Shown piece after piece: positions 12,201 through 27,200 of a stretch of 64,000 bases of DNA. Location of the stretch: contig JAIVEN010000004.1 in NCBI GenBank assembly GCA_026686845.1, forward strand, positions 21,546,827 through 21,610,826. The letters are read 5' to 3'. The notes under the pieces were generated by a model. That model was not told the origin of the DNA. It worked only from the letters and a program-made list of their open reading frames with translations, and ran no database searches. Each line of letters starts with the position of its first letter. The first letter of the stretch is position 1. The position numbers were made by a program, and so were the translations under genes. The DNA comes from Adenanthera pavonina (taxonomy: Eukaryota > Streptophyta > Magnoliopsida > Fabales > Fabaceae).

Positions 12201-15200
12201 TGTTTCTAGGTATGTTGGTTATATTTTAGGGTTTTTGAGTATAAGGTGTTACAATATGACAATATATGAATGATTTTATGAGTATTACTTGTCATAGTGA
12301 CTCCAATGTTTTCTAAAAGCAAAATTTAGAATTTCTTAAAATGTAAATGCAAAAGATTTAAAAAAATTAAAAGAAGCAATTTTTAGAATAATTACCAGGT
12401 GCGATATACCCAATTGTAGGTATTGTCTCCGTATATGTCTTTGATTGTCCTTCATCAAAAAGTTTGGAAATTCCAAAGTCACTAACATGAGCAACCATAT
12501 CATCATCCAACAAAATATTACTTGGTTTCAAATCACAGTGAACCACTGGTGCTAACAAGCCATAATGGAGATACTCCAAAGCATGTGCTACATCTATCAT
12601 TACATTTAGCCTCTGTAGAAAATCTAAACAATAGTTATGAGAATATAACCATTTTTCAAGGCTCCCTTTGGGCATGAACTCCATTATCAAACACTTGAAA
12701 TCTACATTAGAACAAACATTTAATATCTTCACCAAATTGCGATGACGCACATTACGCATTGCATTGCACTCTACATCAAAGCTCCTTGACATTACATCTG
12801 AATCTGAATAAAAAATTTTAATTGTAACCATCATCCCACTCAAAAGCTCTCCTTTGAACACAACACCATAGCTGCCCCTTCCAAGTAAGTTACTCTCATC
12901 GAATCCATTGGTTGCTTCTTGAATTTCAAAATAAGAAATCCCTCTTGGCATTCTTATAATTGACAAATCCCTTTCAAGTAAATTCCTTGAATTTGGTCGC
13001 CTATGTCTCAAAAGGATAATTCCTAACGCAATCATAATTGTTGACCCAACCACAGGTAATATGCATTTCAATAAAAGCAATTTGGCCATTGACATCTTTC
13101 TTCTTCCATTTTTACAAAGAGGCACTTTCAATTGTAGCTGCCCACAGAGAGCTTCATTCATCATAAAAGAATCAACAGTCAAATTTTTAAAAACCCCACC
13201 ATCTGGAATCTCTCCCTTTAGTTTGTTGTAAGAGAGATTGACATACTTAAGATAAGTAAGTGACTCTAGAGATTTAGGGATCTCACCAGAAAAATTATTT
13301 TGAGAAAGGTCCAAATTTACTAAGCTGAGTAGATTTCCAAATGATTTGGGTATATTTCCTTGCAAATTGTTATGTGCTAAGGAGAGAATTTGCAAATTTT
13401 GCAAGCCACCCATAGTTGTTGGAATGATGCCTGAAAGATGATTTCTTGATAAATCCAATAATATGAGAGCTTTTAAGTAGCCAATCTTGAATGAAACATT
13501 TCCAACTAAAACATTGGAAGATAAGTTTACTTTTAATATATCTTTCAAATTCCAAAAAGAAGAGGGTATCTCTGATATTAACTTATTAGAGTCCAACCAA
13601 AGTTCTCGTAAAGAGGTCATATCTCCTAAGCAAGGTGGTATTGCTCCAGAAAAATTGTTTCCCCTAAGAGATAAATAGGCAAGTGTTGTAATTTTACAAA
13701 GCTGATCAGCGACTAGGCCATGTAGCTCATTGCCTTCAAGATCCAAGAATTGAAGAGCTTGTAAGCTACTAATTGTTTTTGGAAGCAAGCCAGTCAAAAT
13801 GTTGCCTCTCAATGATAAACCAAACAAATTAGTGAGATTCCCAAAAACTGATGGGAGATTACCAGAAAGAGAATTGCTTTCGAGATAAAAAATTTTTAAA
13901 GTTGACATGTTAAAAATTCCTGATGGTATGGATCCGCTCAATTTGTGAAATGACATGGTTAACAACTCAAGCTTATGAAGATTGGCTATTTCCATAGGTA
14001 TTAAACCTGAAAACAAAATATTAATATAAGTACTATTGAAGTTATTCCACGTTAATACCAACAAAATAATAAAATAAATAAATGTCTAACTAATTAGATG
14101 CACCAATGATACTCGCTTTAATGTTAGGTCACTAATGGTATCCACTTTGACTTTACTTTTTCATCATATATGTTAACAGAAGGATGGGCATATCTTGTAT
14201 ATAGGTCATCTAAATTATTTTTATCACTATAATTTATATTGTTGAAACACGAAAATTAAAGATAAAGAATTATTGTTAGTTCTATGGTTTTGACCATTCC
14301 CCAAGCAAAAAGTGCAATTAAAATATATTTTTTAAAAAATTAAAGTTAGAGATTTGATATTTTTTTATAGCACATTCTTGTGAAAAAAATTGTACATTGT
14401 AATATAAATATAGCAATTGTAGCATAGTGAAGTTTTCAATATCGAAACTGTTGATCCACTACATCTATTAAAGGCTAGTCAACACTAAAAAAGCTTATTA
14501 TCACCTATGTTCAATTTTTTTTATTTTAAATATCGTAATCTTTTGTGCTTGGTTGAATGATTACAATATACGGAGGGAAATGATAGATGTCAAATTTCTA
14601 TAATAACCCTAACATAAAATATATATAAAAATATTGAGTATTAATTGTTTAATTATTCTTGATCTTTTAAATTTGTTTAATTATTGAAACATATTTTAAT
14701 ATATTTCAGAAAATCTAATAAAATACTTAATTTTAATAGCACAAAAATCCTAAAAGTGTAAAAATAAATCTAAAAATATTGAAGTATTGTTAGGACAATG
14801 CACAAAAAAGCCATGTGAAAAAAAAAAAGATTAGAGCACTTATAATTTGTTGTTTACCAATTAAAAGTCAAGTCTATGATGTTCATATTGGTAAGATTAC
14901 AATTTTTATTTGCAATAGCTTCTACAACATGAAAACATAAACAAAAAAGAAAATGGCAAATATTGCTATGATTTGCAGAATGCATACCTTCTAAGCTATT
15001 GTAGTTAAGAAATAACTTCTGAAGCACAGTCAAGTTTCCAATCTCACTTGTTATGTGTCCACTAAATGTATTACTGCCTAATGATAACACCTTGAGCTCC
15101 TTGCATTTTGACCAACAAGATGGCATGGCACCTGATAATTCATTGCTTTGAAGAGCCAAATATTGCAATTTTGGAAGTCCATGACATATATCAGAGGGGA

Positions 15201-18200
15201 TGCTTCCCGACAAATTATTCCAACTCAAATCAAAAGTGTGCACCGTCGATATATTGAAGATATTTGATGGTATTTGGCCTGAAAGCTTATTAGTATCTAA
15301 GTCCATAATTTTAAGGTTTTGAAGATCACCAATCTCTTTGGGAATATCTCCTGCAATGTGGCAACAAGAAAAAACACATAATGGTAGGAGTGATGATGTA
15401 TTGAAATCATATTTTTATTATTTTATAAATATAATTTAATTTGTTAAATAAGAATTTTGTTTTAATGAAATTGCTACTTATTATATGGTTTTGACCAATC
15501 TCAAAGAAAAAATGCACAATCAAAATATATTTGCTAAGAAATTAAAGTTGAAGCATTGACATAGTTGGAAGTATATACGTGTTGAAAAGTTATATCCTAT
15601 GTTTAATTAAGCTATAAAGCATAGTCAAGGATTATTTATTATATAAATAAATAATAAATGTGTAGGTGTAGAGCATAGAGTACACTTATATTATTATATA
15701 AATAAATTCACTGAGTGGAGTTCTAAAGTTTTGGGGGAGAGAGTGAGAGAGATCAAATATTGCAAGGTTTATGAATAAGGAAGGATGGCGCTGGAGCTAT
15801 TGAAGTGGTTGAAGAAATTAAGCCTTTTATCGAATCCCACATCGGTTTAAGTATCAATAAAATTGTCAATGCTTGTTTAAAACAAAATTTCTTCCGGGCA
15901 ATGATTTCAACAAACTGTTATCATCTTGTACTCATCAGGTTTTGAAGACTTTGGATTATCTTATACAATGCGACAAATGATATTACAAGACATCATAATT
16001 TGATGAAAGATGCTACTTGAACAAAACGTTTAATGGCGAAAAGAGACATTTAAAGAACATTGAATCTTACAAAAATCGCATATTATAGCTTTACATTTAT
16101 CTTTTAAAGAACAATTAATTTATGTTTTCCTCTTTCTTGAATTAAAAATAATTGATTTTAAAAATCTAACTTTCCAGTCACACCTACTGAAAATTATTAA
16201 AAGAAGTATTCTTACGTAGTATTAATGATCATTAAAAAAATAGAAGTACAGACACACACAAATACATTTTTAATTTTTTTTTTTGCCAATACACATATGT
16301 TTAAGTAATTTATGAGCTTTCAATGTCATATTAACAATATATATACTAGTATATAAATATCAACATATGGTATCACTACAAAAAAGAATTCACTAACTAT
16401 AGTGTAACAATCCTATTTTTTTTTAATTTCAAGGAGGGCATTATTGTACGTTGCAAGATCGGAGGAACCAGGCTAGAGTAAGGATCAGAATTGAGCAAAT
16501 TGAAGAAGAGAGACAGAACACACTCGTGCCACGGCAAGCTTCTGTGTCACCACGGCGAGCAATGTTGGATTTGTGATTTTGGGTTTTGACAGAAGGGTCT
16601 GGTGCCATGGCGCCAAAGTCATATCTAGTTTAAACCAAAATGCTTCTGGCTTGATGAAACAGAAAGAAATAGAGGAGGAACAGCCAGCTCTGCTAGGGTT
16701 TGATACTTGGGAGTGGAAGGACGCAATTTTGAGGCTTGGGAAGCTTGATTCTTGTGGGTAAGTTGGTTTTCTACTCTTCTTCTCCATTTTCTTCAAGATT
16801 GTTCAATGTTGTTCATGGGGGTTGTTCAGGTTCCAAGTTTGATTGTATTTCTACCGATTAAATTGAGTTAAAATGCTTTATTGATGTATTGTTGGTTGTG
16901 TACAAGCTCTGGTTTAAGGTTTAAAGTGCTTAAATGGTATATTTCCCAAGCCCTAACCCTCAACTCTTGATATTTTTGGGAATCCAAACTTGGGGGGCAT
17001 AATTGTGGTTCTATGATTTGTTTTGTATATCTTGATGTTTGGGTTTGTTTGAGAAAGCTATGTTTCTGCTGGTTATGCGATAGAATGTCAAGTTGTGTTA
17101 TCTAAGGGTTGAAAAATTGTGTTGGTAATGACATTTTAGTTTTATGTAGGTTGTCATATTGTTCAATTAGGATCTCTTGACTCCAGGTAGTGTTTGAAAG
17201 GCTTGGAAGTAGTTATTGGTAAGTGTCTACATTGATGTTTAATTTATGGATTCCTTGATTGGATTGGTTGGATTATTATAATTTGGGTTATGTATTGGTT
17301 TAACGCAATGCGATAACATCATATTGCATCCCTTTGTTGTGTTATAGTGATTGTTACTCTCCTTAGTCTACCAAAGTGTTGAGTGGATTTGGACAGTTGA
17401 GGTAACCGGGGTGTCTTTTCTATGTCTTTTGATTGATTATATATATGTCTAATTCTTTCATATCATCATGATATGTACATGCTATGTATTTATGTATATG
17501 TTTCACCATTTCATATCATGATATGCCCTTGGTATGGATATGATCATTCCTTTTCATATCATGATATGTACAGTTACACGACTAGTAAGTTCTCTATCTT
17601 TATCTCGAGTTATGATGAATATTAATATGAAATAATTGACATGTATCCCATGATTTATTGTATATGATCATATGGTATGCTAGCACTGTAGAGAATAACA
17701 TGTGATGATATGTTAGTATGCATCAAACAGTATCACTGGTTGTAATTTGTATTGAGACATATGGTTTGGGTAATGATGCTCTAATACCACGTGGTATGCC
17801 AATCCACTAAATAACACACGAGACCTATTCAGGTTGTGCAGCTTGTGTTATGCTAGTTACTAAATAGTAATCTTATGGGTAGGAGACTTAGGTGATTATA
17901 AATTGGGTTGCACCTTCTCTAAATAGCCACCAATTCAGGTGGTTTAGGGGAAAGAGAGTCATGGTCCAACCTTTAGTGCATTGACCTTTGGCTAGGTAAT
18001 GACCCCAGAATTGATCGTCATGGGTTTTTGGAAAAGAGGTCACTGGTTAAGGTTACCTTATCATGGTAATTAACTCCTGGTTTTAGCCTGTATTAATGGG
18101 ATCTGTGTCTACATATCATGCATATTGCATTCATATTGAATATTGCATTGAATACTGTTGTGGCAGCATGTTTGTATGCATGTGTAAATCTTGGTTACTG

Positions 18201-21200
18201 AGATATATGTCTCACCCCATGGCTAACAATTCCCAGGTGAAGGATCCAGTATTGACAAAGGGCAGAACCAAGGAGGGCTTGGGAAAGGAGAATTGAGAGT
18301 GCACTTGTAGGTGCCGAGGCTATACCCCTTATGTTGTTGTTATTGATTTTTCTTTAGTAAAGTGCCACTTGTCATGTCTATGTTATACTAGATATTTTGA
18401 GTTGTGTATTCGCATGGTTGTGGGTTAGACTGTTGTATGCCCCTTCTGAACTCTTTTACCTTCTATGTGGGGTTATTGTGTAGTTTAGGCTTACGGCCAA
18501 CAATATGGTATGATATGTGCATGTATGTTCTGTATGTGGCTTGAGATGCTTCAACTCCTAATGTCTTGTTGTGTTGGGAATGAAACTGGTAGTCCTATGT
18601 CCCTTTGGTTTTGTACGTTTGGATTGTGAGTTTGGTCTGGATATGGGGTCCTATATGTGTGAAGTTAGTTATATAACCCATTAGTGTGAAGTTGGGTCCA
18701 AGGGAGCCAAATTTTGGAGAAGTGATTTCTTTGGGATGAACTCCCCTTAGACTTGGTTCTTAAGTCTTATGTGACTTGTTGGTATGGCCTTTGGGTACAT
18801 AAGGCTCATGGGTGGCAATTGGAGAAGTTTGGTTCATTATTTTGGTCAATAAGTGATCATTTTTGTGTTGGGTATCCAAAACCTCCATATGGAGGTATTT
18901 TGAGTTATGGTTGGTATCTATGGTTAGAGTAGGAGTAGAATGATTTGTAGGCTTTGGAATTGGGTCAATCGAAAATCAAAGTCAAAAATTATACAGGTCG
19001 GAAGTTGGTATATTGCTTTAGCAATTTACTGATATAGGTTCTGTCATTGGTGTCACAGCGCCATGTCACACTGATTCTTTCCTTCTCTCATCTATAATGT
19101 GTTGGTGCTGCGGCACCATAATCTAAGCCATGGTGCCATCCTATATGTCTGCCCCTTTTGTGATGTTTCAGTGTGTGTTATGTATGGTTTAGATCTTGGG
19201 AGTCTAAGATGTTACACATAGCACATAAGAAATTGTTAAAGAACTTTTATTTGATTGAAAATTTTCATAAAAAAAATTGTAAATTAATTTTATATTTGAT
19301 ATAAATAATTAATAATTGTTTACTTTTTAAATTTTGAAAACAAGGATTAATATGGGCTATTGATTTTTTCCTTCATCAAATTACAATTAAATATATTTTC
19401 TATGAACATAAAGTTGGAGGTTTGATATGTAAAACATACCTGTGAAAAAGTTGCCATGTAACTTTAATTCTTGAAGCATAGTCAAGTTTCCAATCTCACT
19501 TGGTATGTATCCGCCAAATGCATTAATGGATAAATCTAGTGACTTGAGCTCCTTGCATTGTATCCAACCAAATGGCATTTCATCGGATAATTCATTGACT
19601 TGAAGATGCAAAGTCTGTAGTTTTGGAAGTCCAGGACATATAATTGAGGGAATACTTCCTGATAAATGATTCCAACTCAAATCGATTTCATGCACCCCAG
19701 ATATATTGAAAATACTTGATGGTATTTGGCTGGAAAACTTATTTGTATCTAAATATACAATTATCAACTTTTTTAGACCACCGATCTCTTCGGGAATATC
19801 TCCTGCAATAAAATTAATTTATAACAATAAAGAAAAAAAATAATGGCAGTGAGATGAGATTTAAACAAAAAAATATAAAACTACAAAAATATGTAAAATC
19901 TAATCATAGGATGAATATGTATATATATACTTGGTAGTTTGGGGCAGCTGTTTAATTAACTACGTAATTGAAGAGCTTACTTTAACTTGAGTTAATTAAA
20001 ATTGAAACTACAAATACATTTATCTGATTGCAACTACTTGCATTTTTAACTAGAAGACACAAACATTATAAGAATGTGACGCCATGGAAGATTCAGCTTG
20101 CTGCTGTTATCACTTGCAAATTTGGCATTCCCAAGGTAGAATAGCCTCAACTATTTGATATACTTGTGTTAATTGAGTAGGTAGAGCAAAATAGATTTAC
20201 ATTATTATATAAATTCACTAAGTGGCACTCTAAAGCATTGAGGGTGAGAGAGAGAAATAAAAAATTGTAAGGTTTATGAATAAGAAAGGAAGGCACTTGA
20301 GCTATTAAAGTGGTTGAAGAAATTAAGCCTGTTACATAATCCCTGTAACATCCTACCTCCTGACACCTCCGAACTTAACCAAAAACTTCAAAATCTGACC
20401 CTACACACCCTGACATCTCAAAACAACTCTTCATATTCATAAACACAGCGAAAATGACACAAAAGAACCAAAAATTGGGCTGGGGCCGCGGCCGCTACAG
20501 TACCGCCGCGGCTTCGGCCTCCCCTATCTCAACATCGCTTCTGTCTCCTCTGGCGCCGCGGCCTGCCTTCCCTAGCCGCGGCGCCCCCTTGCTGATATAC
20601 CATATCAGCAATTTCAACACTCCGGGGCGAACTTCTGACGCGCATAACTTTATGCTCCGACCTCCGATTGACTCGATTCCAACTCCTACAAGTCAATCTA
20701 GTCCCCATCTATCCAAGGACACCACTTTTACCTCAATCCAACTCCGTATGGAGATTCTGGACCCTTGACTCCGTTTTGACCACTTATTGACCAAAACTTA
20801 TCACTAGCCACCCCCAATTGCCACCAAGGGCAACTGGTCGCTCAGAGACCATTCATACAGGTCCAAAACCCCCAAACCAACCTGTCCAAAGAGGTTTTAC
20901 CTCAAAGGAACCACTCCTCTGAGATTTGACCCCTTGGAACCCAACCTAAACAAATGGGCTACCGTCCCTTACGCAAACCAACAAGGCCCAACAACACTCT
21001 GAACTTACCCGAAACTGTCACACATACTACTCAACGACATTCAACCATACATACCACATACATAAACATCCATACATAGCCAATCTCAATCATAACATTA
21101 TCCATTACAAACCATGCTATCCTACTTGGCATAAGATACTAATACAACATACACACGCTACATAGACTATTCCCACGTACACAGCTACTCCCGCGTCTTC

Positions 21201-24200
21201 TCCGGACTAGTGCCAGAACCGTCACCTGAAAGGTTAGTTTATGGGAGAGGGGGTGAGACAATGTCTCAGTAACCGGGAACAACAACCACACACATATATA
21301 TATACTGATCCATACAGTCGTGCAATGCAATGCTAATGAATGGTATACATGTTCTCCCTCATACACGGCTAGAACCACGAGCTATCGTCATCATAAGACA
21401 TTCAATAGATGATTCCCTTCCAACAGTCGGTGAAGACCGATTCCAGGACATCACCAAGCTCACCTTACCCTAATGCAACCGGGCCAATGGTTACACTAGA
21501 GTTCGGACCGTGGCTCTCCTTCCCCTGGACCATCACGAATTGATGGTGATTTAGAGAAGGTGCATCCCCAAATCCACAGTCACCTGGCTCTCCCTAGGAG
21601 AGGATTTAGTGACAGGGATATCATATCATATCATATCATGTCCTCTACCGCCTGGCTCTCCCATGGAGAGGATTTAGCGATAAGGATCTTTATCACATCA
21701 TATCTCATCATCATCACCTCGTCATCCATTTCTCACTATGCAATCATGTGGTGATGATATCAATGTCATGCCAACATGCCTCTACATACATATATACGTA
21801 TACTATCATATCATATATCATATGGACATGCTAGCATGCAATAGTATGGGGATGCTACACATCATAACATATACAATCATCAAGCCGTGCATACCACGAT
21901 ATGTAGAAAACCGTACACACATACACAATCAATATCGTGGTATGAAAAGGAACATGCATATACGTACATATACATATCAACATATAATCACATAAAACAA
22001 ACATCCGGTTACCTTAATTGTCGTTACCACACACACACGATTTCCACAAGCTTCCTTGAACTGTCCAGTACGCGTGAACCCCTCTTGATTAGCCAACAAC
22101 CTTTATCATGTCACAAATCTCCCATTAGCACAATATACCAACAAATCAAACCTCACAATTCCACCACATTAACCTAACCCAAGGTTCCAACACCCTTTAC
22201 ACGCATCAATAAGCTCTTAGGGATTACTCAAACACTACACAACCTCAAATACCTTGGATTCCTAAGAGCTATTACCGAAGACAACCTAGGGTTAAGCTCT
22301 AAACACACATAAACCCTTCAAAACTCACATCAAAGCAACAAGAACACAAAACACACTTCAACAACCCCAAGACAACCATTTCAATCGGTGGATTTCACCT
22401 CAACCCAGAAATCCAACCATACAACCGAAAATCCCAAATTTCAACTGAAGAAACTGGAGAGAGAGGAGTAGGGAACGTTTACCAACTTGAATCCAAGCTC
22501 CCGATGGACGAGAATCACTCTGGGACACCGAAAATGCCGAACCCTAGCACTGCTCCTCGTCTCTCTGCGTCGCTCCCTTCGTTTCCTTTCTTTCTTTCGC
22601 GTCCGACTGATCCGGATTTAAATAATTTTTTCCGACTCTCGCCGCGGCTCCACCAAATTTTCCAGAACAACGCCACTGGGAAGCTTCTCGCCGCGGCGGC
22701 CCTGCTCTTCGCCGCGGCGTGGAGCTCTTCCAGACTCCACTTGAGCCTTCCTTCATCCTGATTCCTCCGGTCCTGAACACAATGCCAAGAAAAATATCAT
22801 GAGGGGTATTACACTCTCCCCTCCTTATAAAAATTTCGTCCTCGAAATTTCAACTCTTACCTCAAGCAAAAATCTCTGGATACTTCCTCCGCATAGAATC
22901 TTCAGTCTCCCACGTGACATCATTGGACATCGAACCGCTCCAAAGGACCTTTACCAATTTTATAGTCTTATTCCTCAACTGTTTCTCTTTCACATCTAGA
23001 ATTTGCAACGGTGTGACCTCAAAAGTCAGATTCTCTCGTACTTGAACTGCTTCATCATCAATTATATGAGACGGATCTGGATGATACTTCTTGAGTTGAG
23101 ACACGTGGAAAACATCATGCAATCCAGCAAGACTAGGCGGTAGCGCCACTCAATACGCTACTGGCCCAATTCGTTCCAGAATTTGGTATGGACCCATATA
23201 CCGCGGAGTGAGCTTCTTGGCTCGAATCGATCTTCCAACACCAGTAGTAGGAGTGACCTTTAAAAATACATGATCCCCAACATCAAACTCCAATGGTCTC
23301 CTCCTCCTATCCGCATAACTTTTTTGCCGACTCTGAGCTGTAAGAAGCTTCTGACGAATACTCTCTATCTTCTGAGAGGTTTGATCCACAATATATGGGC
23401 CCAAAAGACTCCTTTCACCAAGTTCAGTCCAACACAACGGTGACCTGCACTTCCTGCCATACAACGCTTCATACGGAGCCATTTGCAAACTCGAGTGGAA
23501 ACTGTTGTTGTAGGCAAATTCAACTAACGGCAAAAACTGATCCCAATTGCCTTTATTCTCTAGAACACATGCCCGCAGCATATCCTCCAGAGTTTGAATA
23601 GTCCTTTCAGTCTGCCCATCAGATTGAGGGTGATAAGTAGTACTGAAACTCAACTTCGTACCCATGGCTTTCTGGAGAGATTTCCAAAACCTGGATGTAA
23701 ACCTTGGATCTCTGTCCGAAACGATATTCATCGGGACTCCGTGTAGCCTTACTATCTCATTCACATACAACTGGGCCAACTTCTCCATTTGAATAGTTTC
23801 CCGAATTGGAAGAAAATGGGCCGACTTCGTCAACCTGTCCACAATGACCCATATTGCATTGTGTCCTGAAGAGGTCCTCGGTAATCCCATCACAAAATCC
23901 ATGGAAACACTATCCCATTTCCACTCCGGGATCTCCAAAGATTGCAACATACCAGCAGGCAATTGGTGCTCAATTTTTACCTTCTGACAAATCAGACATC
24001 TTGCCACAAACTCTGCGATGTCCTTTTTCATGCCTGTCCACCAATAATCTCTCTTCAAATCCTGATACATCTTAGTGGTACCTGGATGAATAGTGTACCT
24101 GCTCTTATGAGCTTCCTCCAAAATCATTTCTCGCAAGCGCGCAACATTTGGCACACAAATTCTACCCCGGTACCGGATAATACCATCTTCCAGAATATCA

Positions 24201-27200
24201 AAGTCCTGGGTCTTTGCCATTTCAATTTGTTCCCGAACGCCCAAAAGATATTCGTCCTCCATCTGAGCATAGCAAATGTTCCTCAATAAATCGCTCGATA
24301 CACTGAGGGAACTCATTACTAATACTCCAGGATGGATATTAATAGATAACTTCATATCTCTCAAGTTTTCAAGCAACTGCTGCTCCCTGATCATCATCAT
24401 GGCCATATGGATCGACTTTCTACTCAATGCATCTGCCACAACATTGGCTTTCCCAGGATGATACTTTAGAGCAAACTCATAATCCACAAGAAATTCAACC
24501 CAACGTCTTTGCCTCATATTCAACTCTTTCTGATCAAACAAATACTTCAAACTCTTATGATCACTGAATACCTCAAACTGAGCGCCATAGAGATAATGCC
24601 TCCATAATTTCAAGGCAAACACTACAGCTGCTAGCTCAAGGTCATGAGTAGGATAGTTCTCTTCATGAGGCCTCAACTGCCTTGAAGCATACGCTACAAC
24701 TCTACCTTGCTGCATCAAAACACACCCTAGACCCTTCTTAGAGGTGTCCGTATAAACTGTGAACGGCTCTGACGAGTTAGGGATAATGAGCACTGGGGTG
24801 GACGTCAGACAAACCTTCAGCTCCTGGAATGCTCTCTCACACCTGTCATCCCAAATGAAAGATCGATCCTTACGGGTGAGTCTAGTCAATGGCATAACAA
24901 GCTGAGAGAATCCCTTAATGAACCTTCGGTAATATCCAGCCAATCCCAGAAAACTCCGAATTTCCATCACCGATTGCGGTCTCTCTCAATTCAACACCGC
25001 TTCCACTTTACTAGGGTCTACAGCCACACCTTCTGCAGAAATCACATGACCCAGAAATTTCACCTCCCGTAGCCAAAACTCACACTTACTGAGCTTAGCA
25101 TACAATTGGTGATCCTGCAATACTTGCAACACAATCCGAAGATGATGCGCATGCTCTTCCTCACTCTTGGAGTAAACCAGAATGTCATCAATGAAAACCA
25201 CCACAAACTTATCCAAATACGGCCGAAACACCCTGTTCATGTAATCCATGAAGATTGCCGGGGCATTTGTCAACCCAAATGGCATTACAAGAAACTCATA
25301 ATGACCATATCGAGTCCGAAATGCCGTTTTAGGCACATCTTCAGCATGTACTCGCAATTGATGGTATCCCGACCTCAAATCGATTTTAGAGAATACAGAG
25401 GCACCTGCCAACTGATCAATCAAGTCTTCAATCCTAGGCAAAGGATATTTATTCTTGATCGTCGCTCGGTTCAGCTGCCTGTAATCAATGCACAATCTGA
25501 GGCTACCATCCTTCTTTTTGACAAACAATACTGGAGCTCTCCAAGGCGAAACACTAGGTCTGATAAAACCTCTCTTCAGTAATTCCTCAATTTGCTTCTT
25601 CAATTCTTTCAATTCAGAAGGTGCCATTCGATATGGAGCTTTCGAAATAGGACTAGTCCCGGGCACCAAATCAATGGAAAACTCCAGTTCTCGTGGTGGG
25701 GGTAAACCAGTAATCTCCTCTGGAAACACGTCAGGAAATTCATTCACAACCGGATATCTTTCGACACCATCTTGTATATCCACATTCACAGAGAAGAAAA
25801 CCAAAAACCCTTGACATCCTTTCTTCAAATACCTGTCAGCTTGGGCGAAGGACAAACACATATTCTCATCCCCTTTAACACTAGGGATGTTCATTGGCAA
25901 GGACACAATCTTCCGAGCACAGTCGAGAATGGCATTATTCGCTTCCAACCAATCCATCCCAATTATCACATCAATCTCTTGCAACGGCAAACAAATCAGA
26001 TCCAGGGTAGTGCTTCGTTGTTCAAAACGAACCACACAATTCAAACAAGCTTGAGCAGTTCTCAATGAAACTCCCGTGGGTGTGGACACCGACAATTCAA
26101 AAGGCAACTCCATTGCCACAATACCCAATCTCCGAGCACAATCAAAAGAAATGAAGGAATGCGATGCACCTGAGTCAAACAAAGCATGAATAGAGTAACC
26201 ATTGAGTTTAAGTTTACCTCTAATCAAGTTAGGCGCTGCATCCGCTTCTTGTCGAGTGATGGCAAAAACTCATCCGGACATCGTGGGCCTCCTTGTCGCA
26301 TCATCATGCCTTGGCTCATGACAACCTCGAGCAATATGTCCTGGTTTCCCACAATTAAAACAAAACACACACGGACGATCACCATGACTCAACCCACATT
26401 TTGTGCATGGATTTGATGCACTACCAGAACTGTATTGAGATGGAGCGGAGTCCCTTTCTGCATGCACACTCTGACTGGAACTCCCTTGTTCAAAGCCACC
26501 TCGATAAAAGGGTCCTCTGCCAAACCGACCTCTATTGGACTGATCTCGTCCAAACCTGCCCCTTCCTCTACCATGACGACCTCGATTATGATGACCTCTT
26601 CCTCCACTAGAACCTGTACTACCACCACTACTACCGCTGCCTGAACCACTTCCCTTACTGATTCCTCCTGTAGGTCCTAGGTGAGAAAAGGCTCGAATCA
26701 TGGAATTCCTTCTGTGCTCCTCAGCCTCCTTCATTCGTTTATACAAAGCACGAATCTTCGTACATAAGTCCTCAAAGGACACAAACTCCACCACAGATAA
26801 ACGCTCCTTGATTTCTGGATGGGCACCCTCAAACAACCTCTGAGCCATCCACCTATCATCGGGATAATTGTTCAGATAAGTGGAGTATCTGGCCAAGTCC
26901 AAAAACTGATCAATGTAATCGTCCGCAGACAGATTCCCTTGCTGAAAAGCTAGGAACTCAGCCTCCTTTTGCATCATTAAGGCTGGAGGGACATAATGTG
27001 CAAAGAATCGTTCCTTGAATTGTTACCAAGTCATAGGAGGATCCATCATTTCAACATTCGGGACAACACTCCTCCACCAGCGCTTGGCCTTCTTCTCAAG
27101 CTTAAATGCTGCTAGTTGCACCCTTTGCTCCGAGGTGCAATCCATCACGCTGAAAATATTTTCCAATTGCTCTATCCAATTCTCCGCCTGTGACACATCC

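Larger units (their letters stand above)
19440..20343 (-). repeat. Tandem duplication unit, copy 2, cut by the gypsy element
   Basis: It shares exon and intron flank with copy 1: GGTTTATGAATAAGAAAGGA and AAGTGGTTGAAGAAATTAAGC near 20270-20330. The block is broken at 20343 by the full-length gypsy element and resumes at 29821 (AATCCCACA in both copies). Confidence 0.72.

Noticed and set aside
16374..16402. CACTACAAAAAA as a second CACTA terminus
   Set aside because: No subterminal repeats, no partner terminus and no target duplication were found. A 12-base A-rich match is likely by chance.
22504..22761. GC-rich open frames at the LTR ends (also 29386-29829 and 20454-20768)
   Set aside because: They lie wholly inside gypsy LTRs and exist because the CCGCGG-rich blocks lack stops. 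The two LTRs differ by indels in these frames.
23395..26644. Plus-strand open frames inside the gypsy element
   Set aside because: They are antisense shadows of gag-pol with no protein motif.
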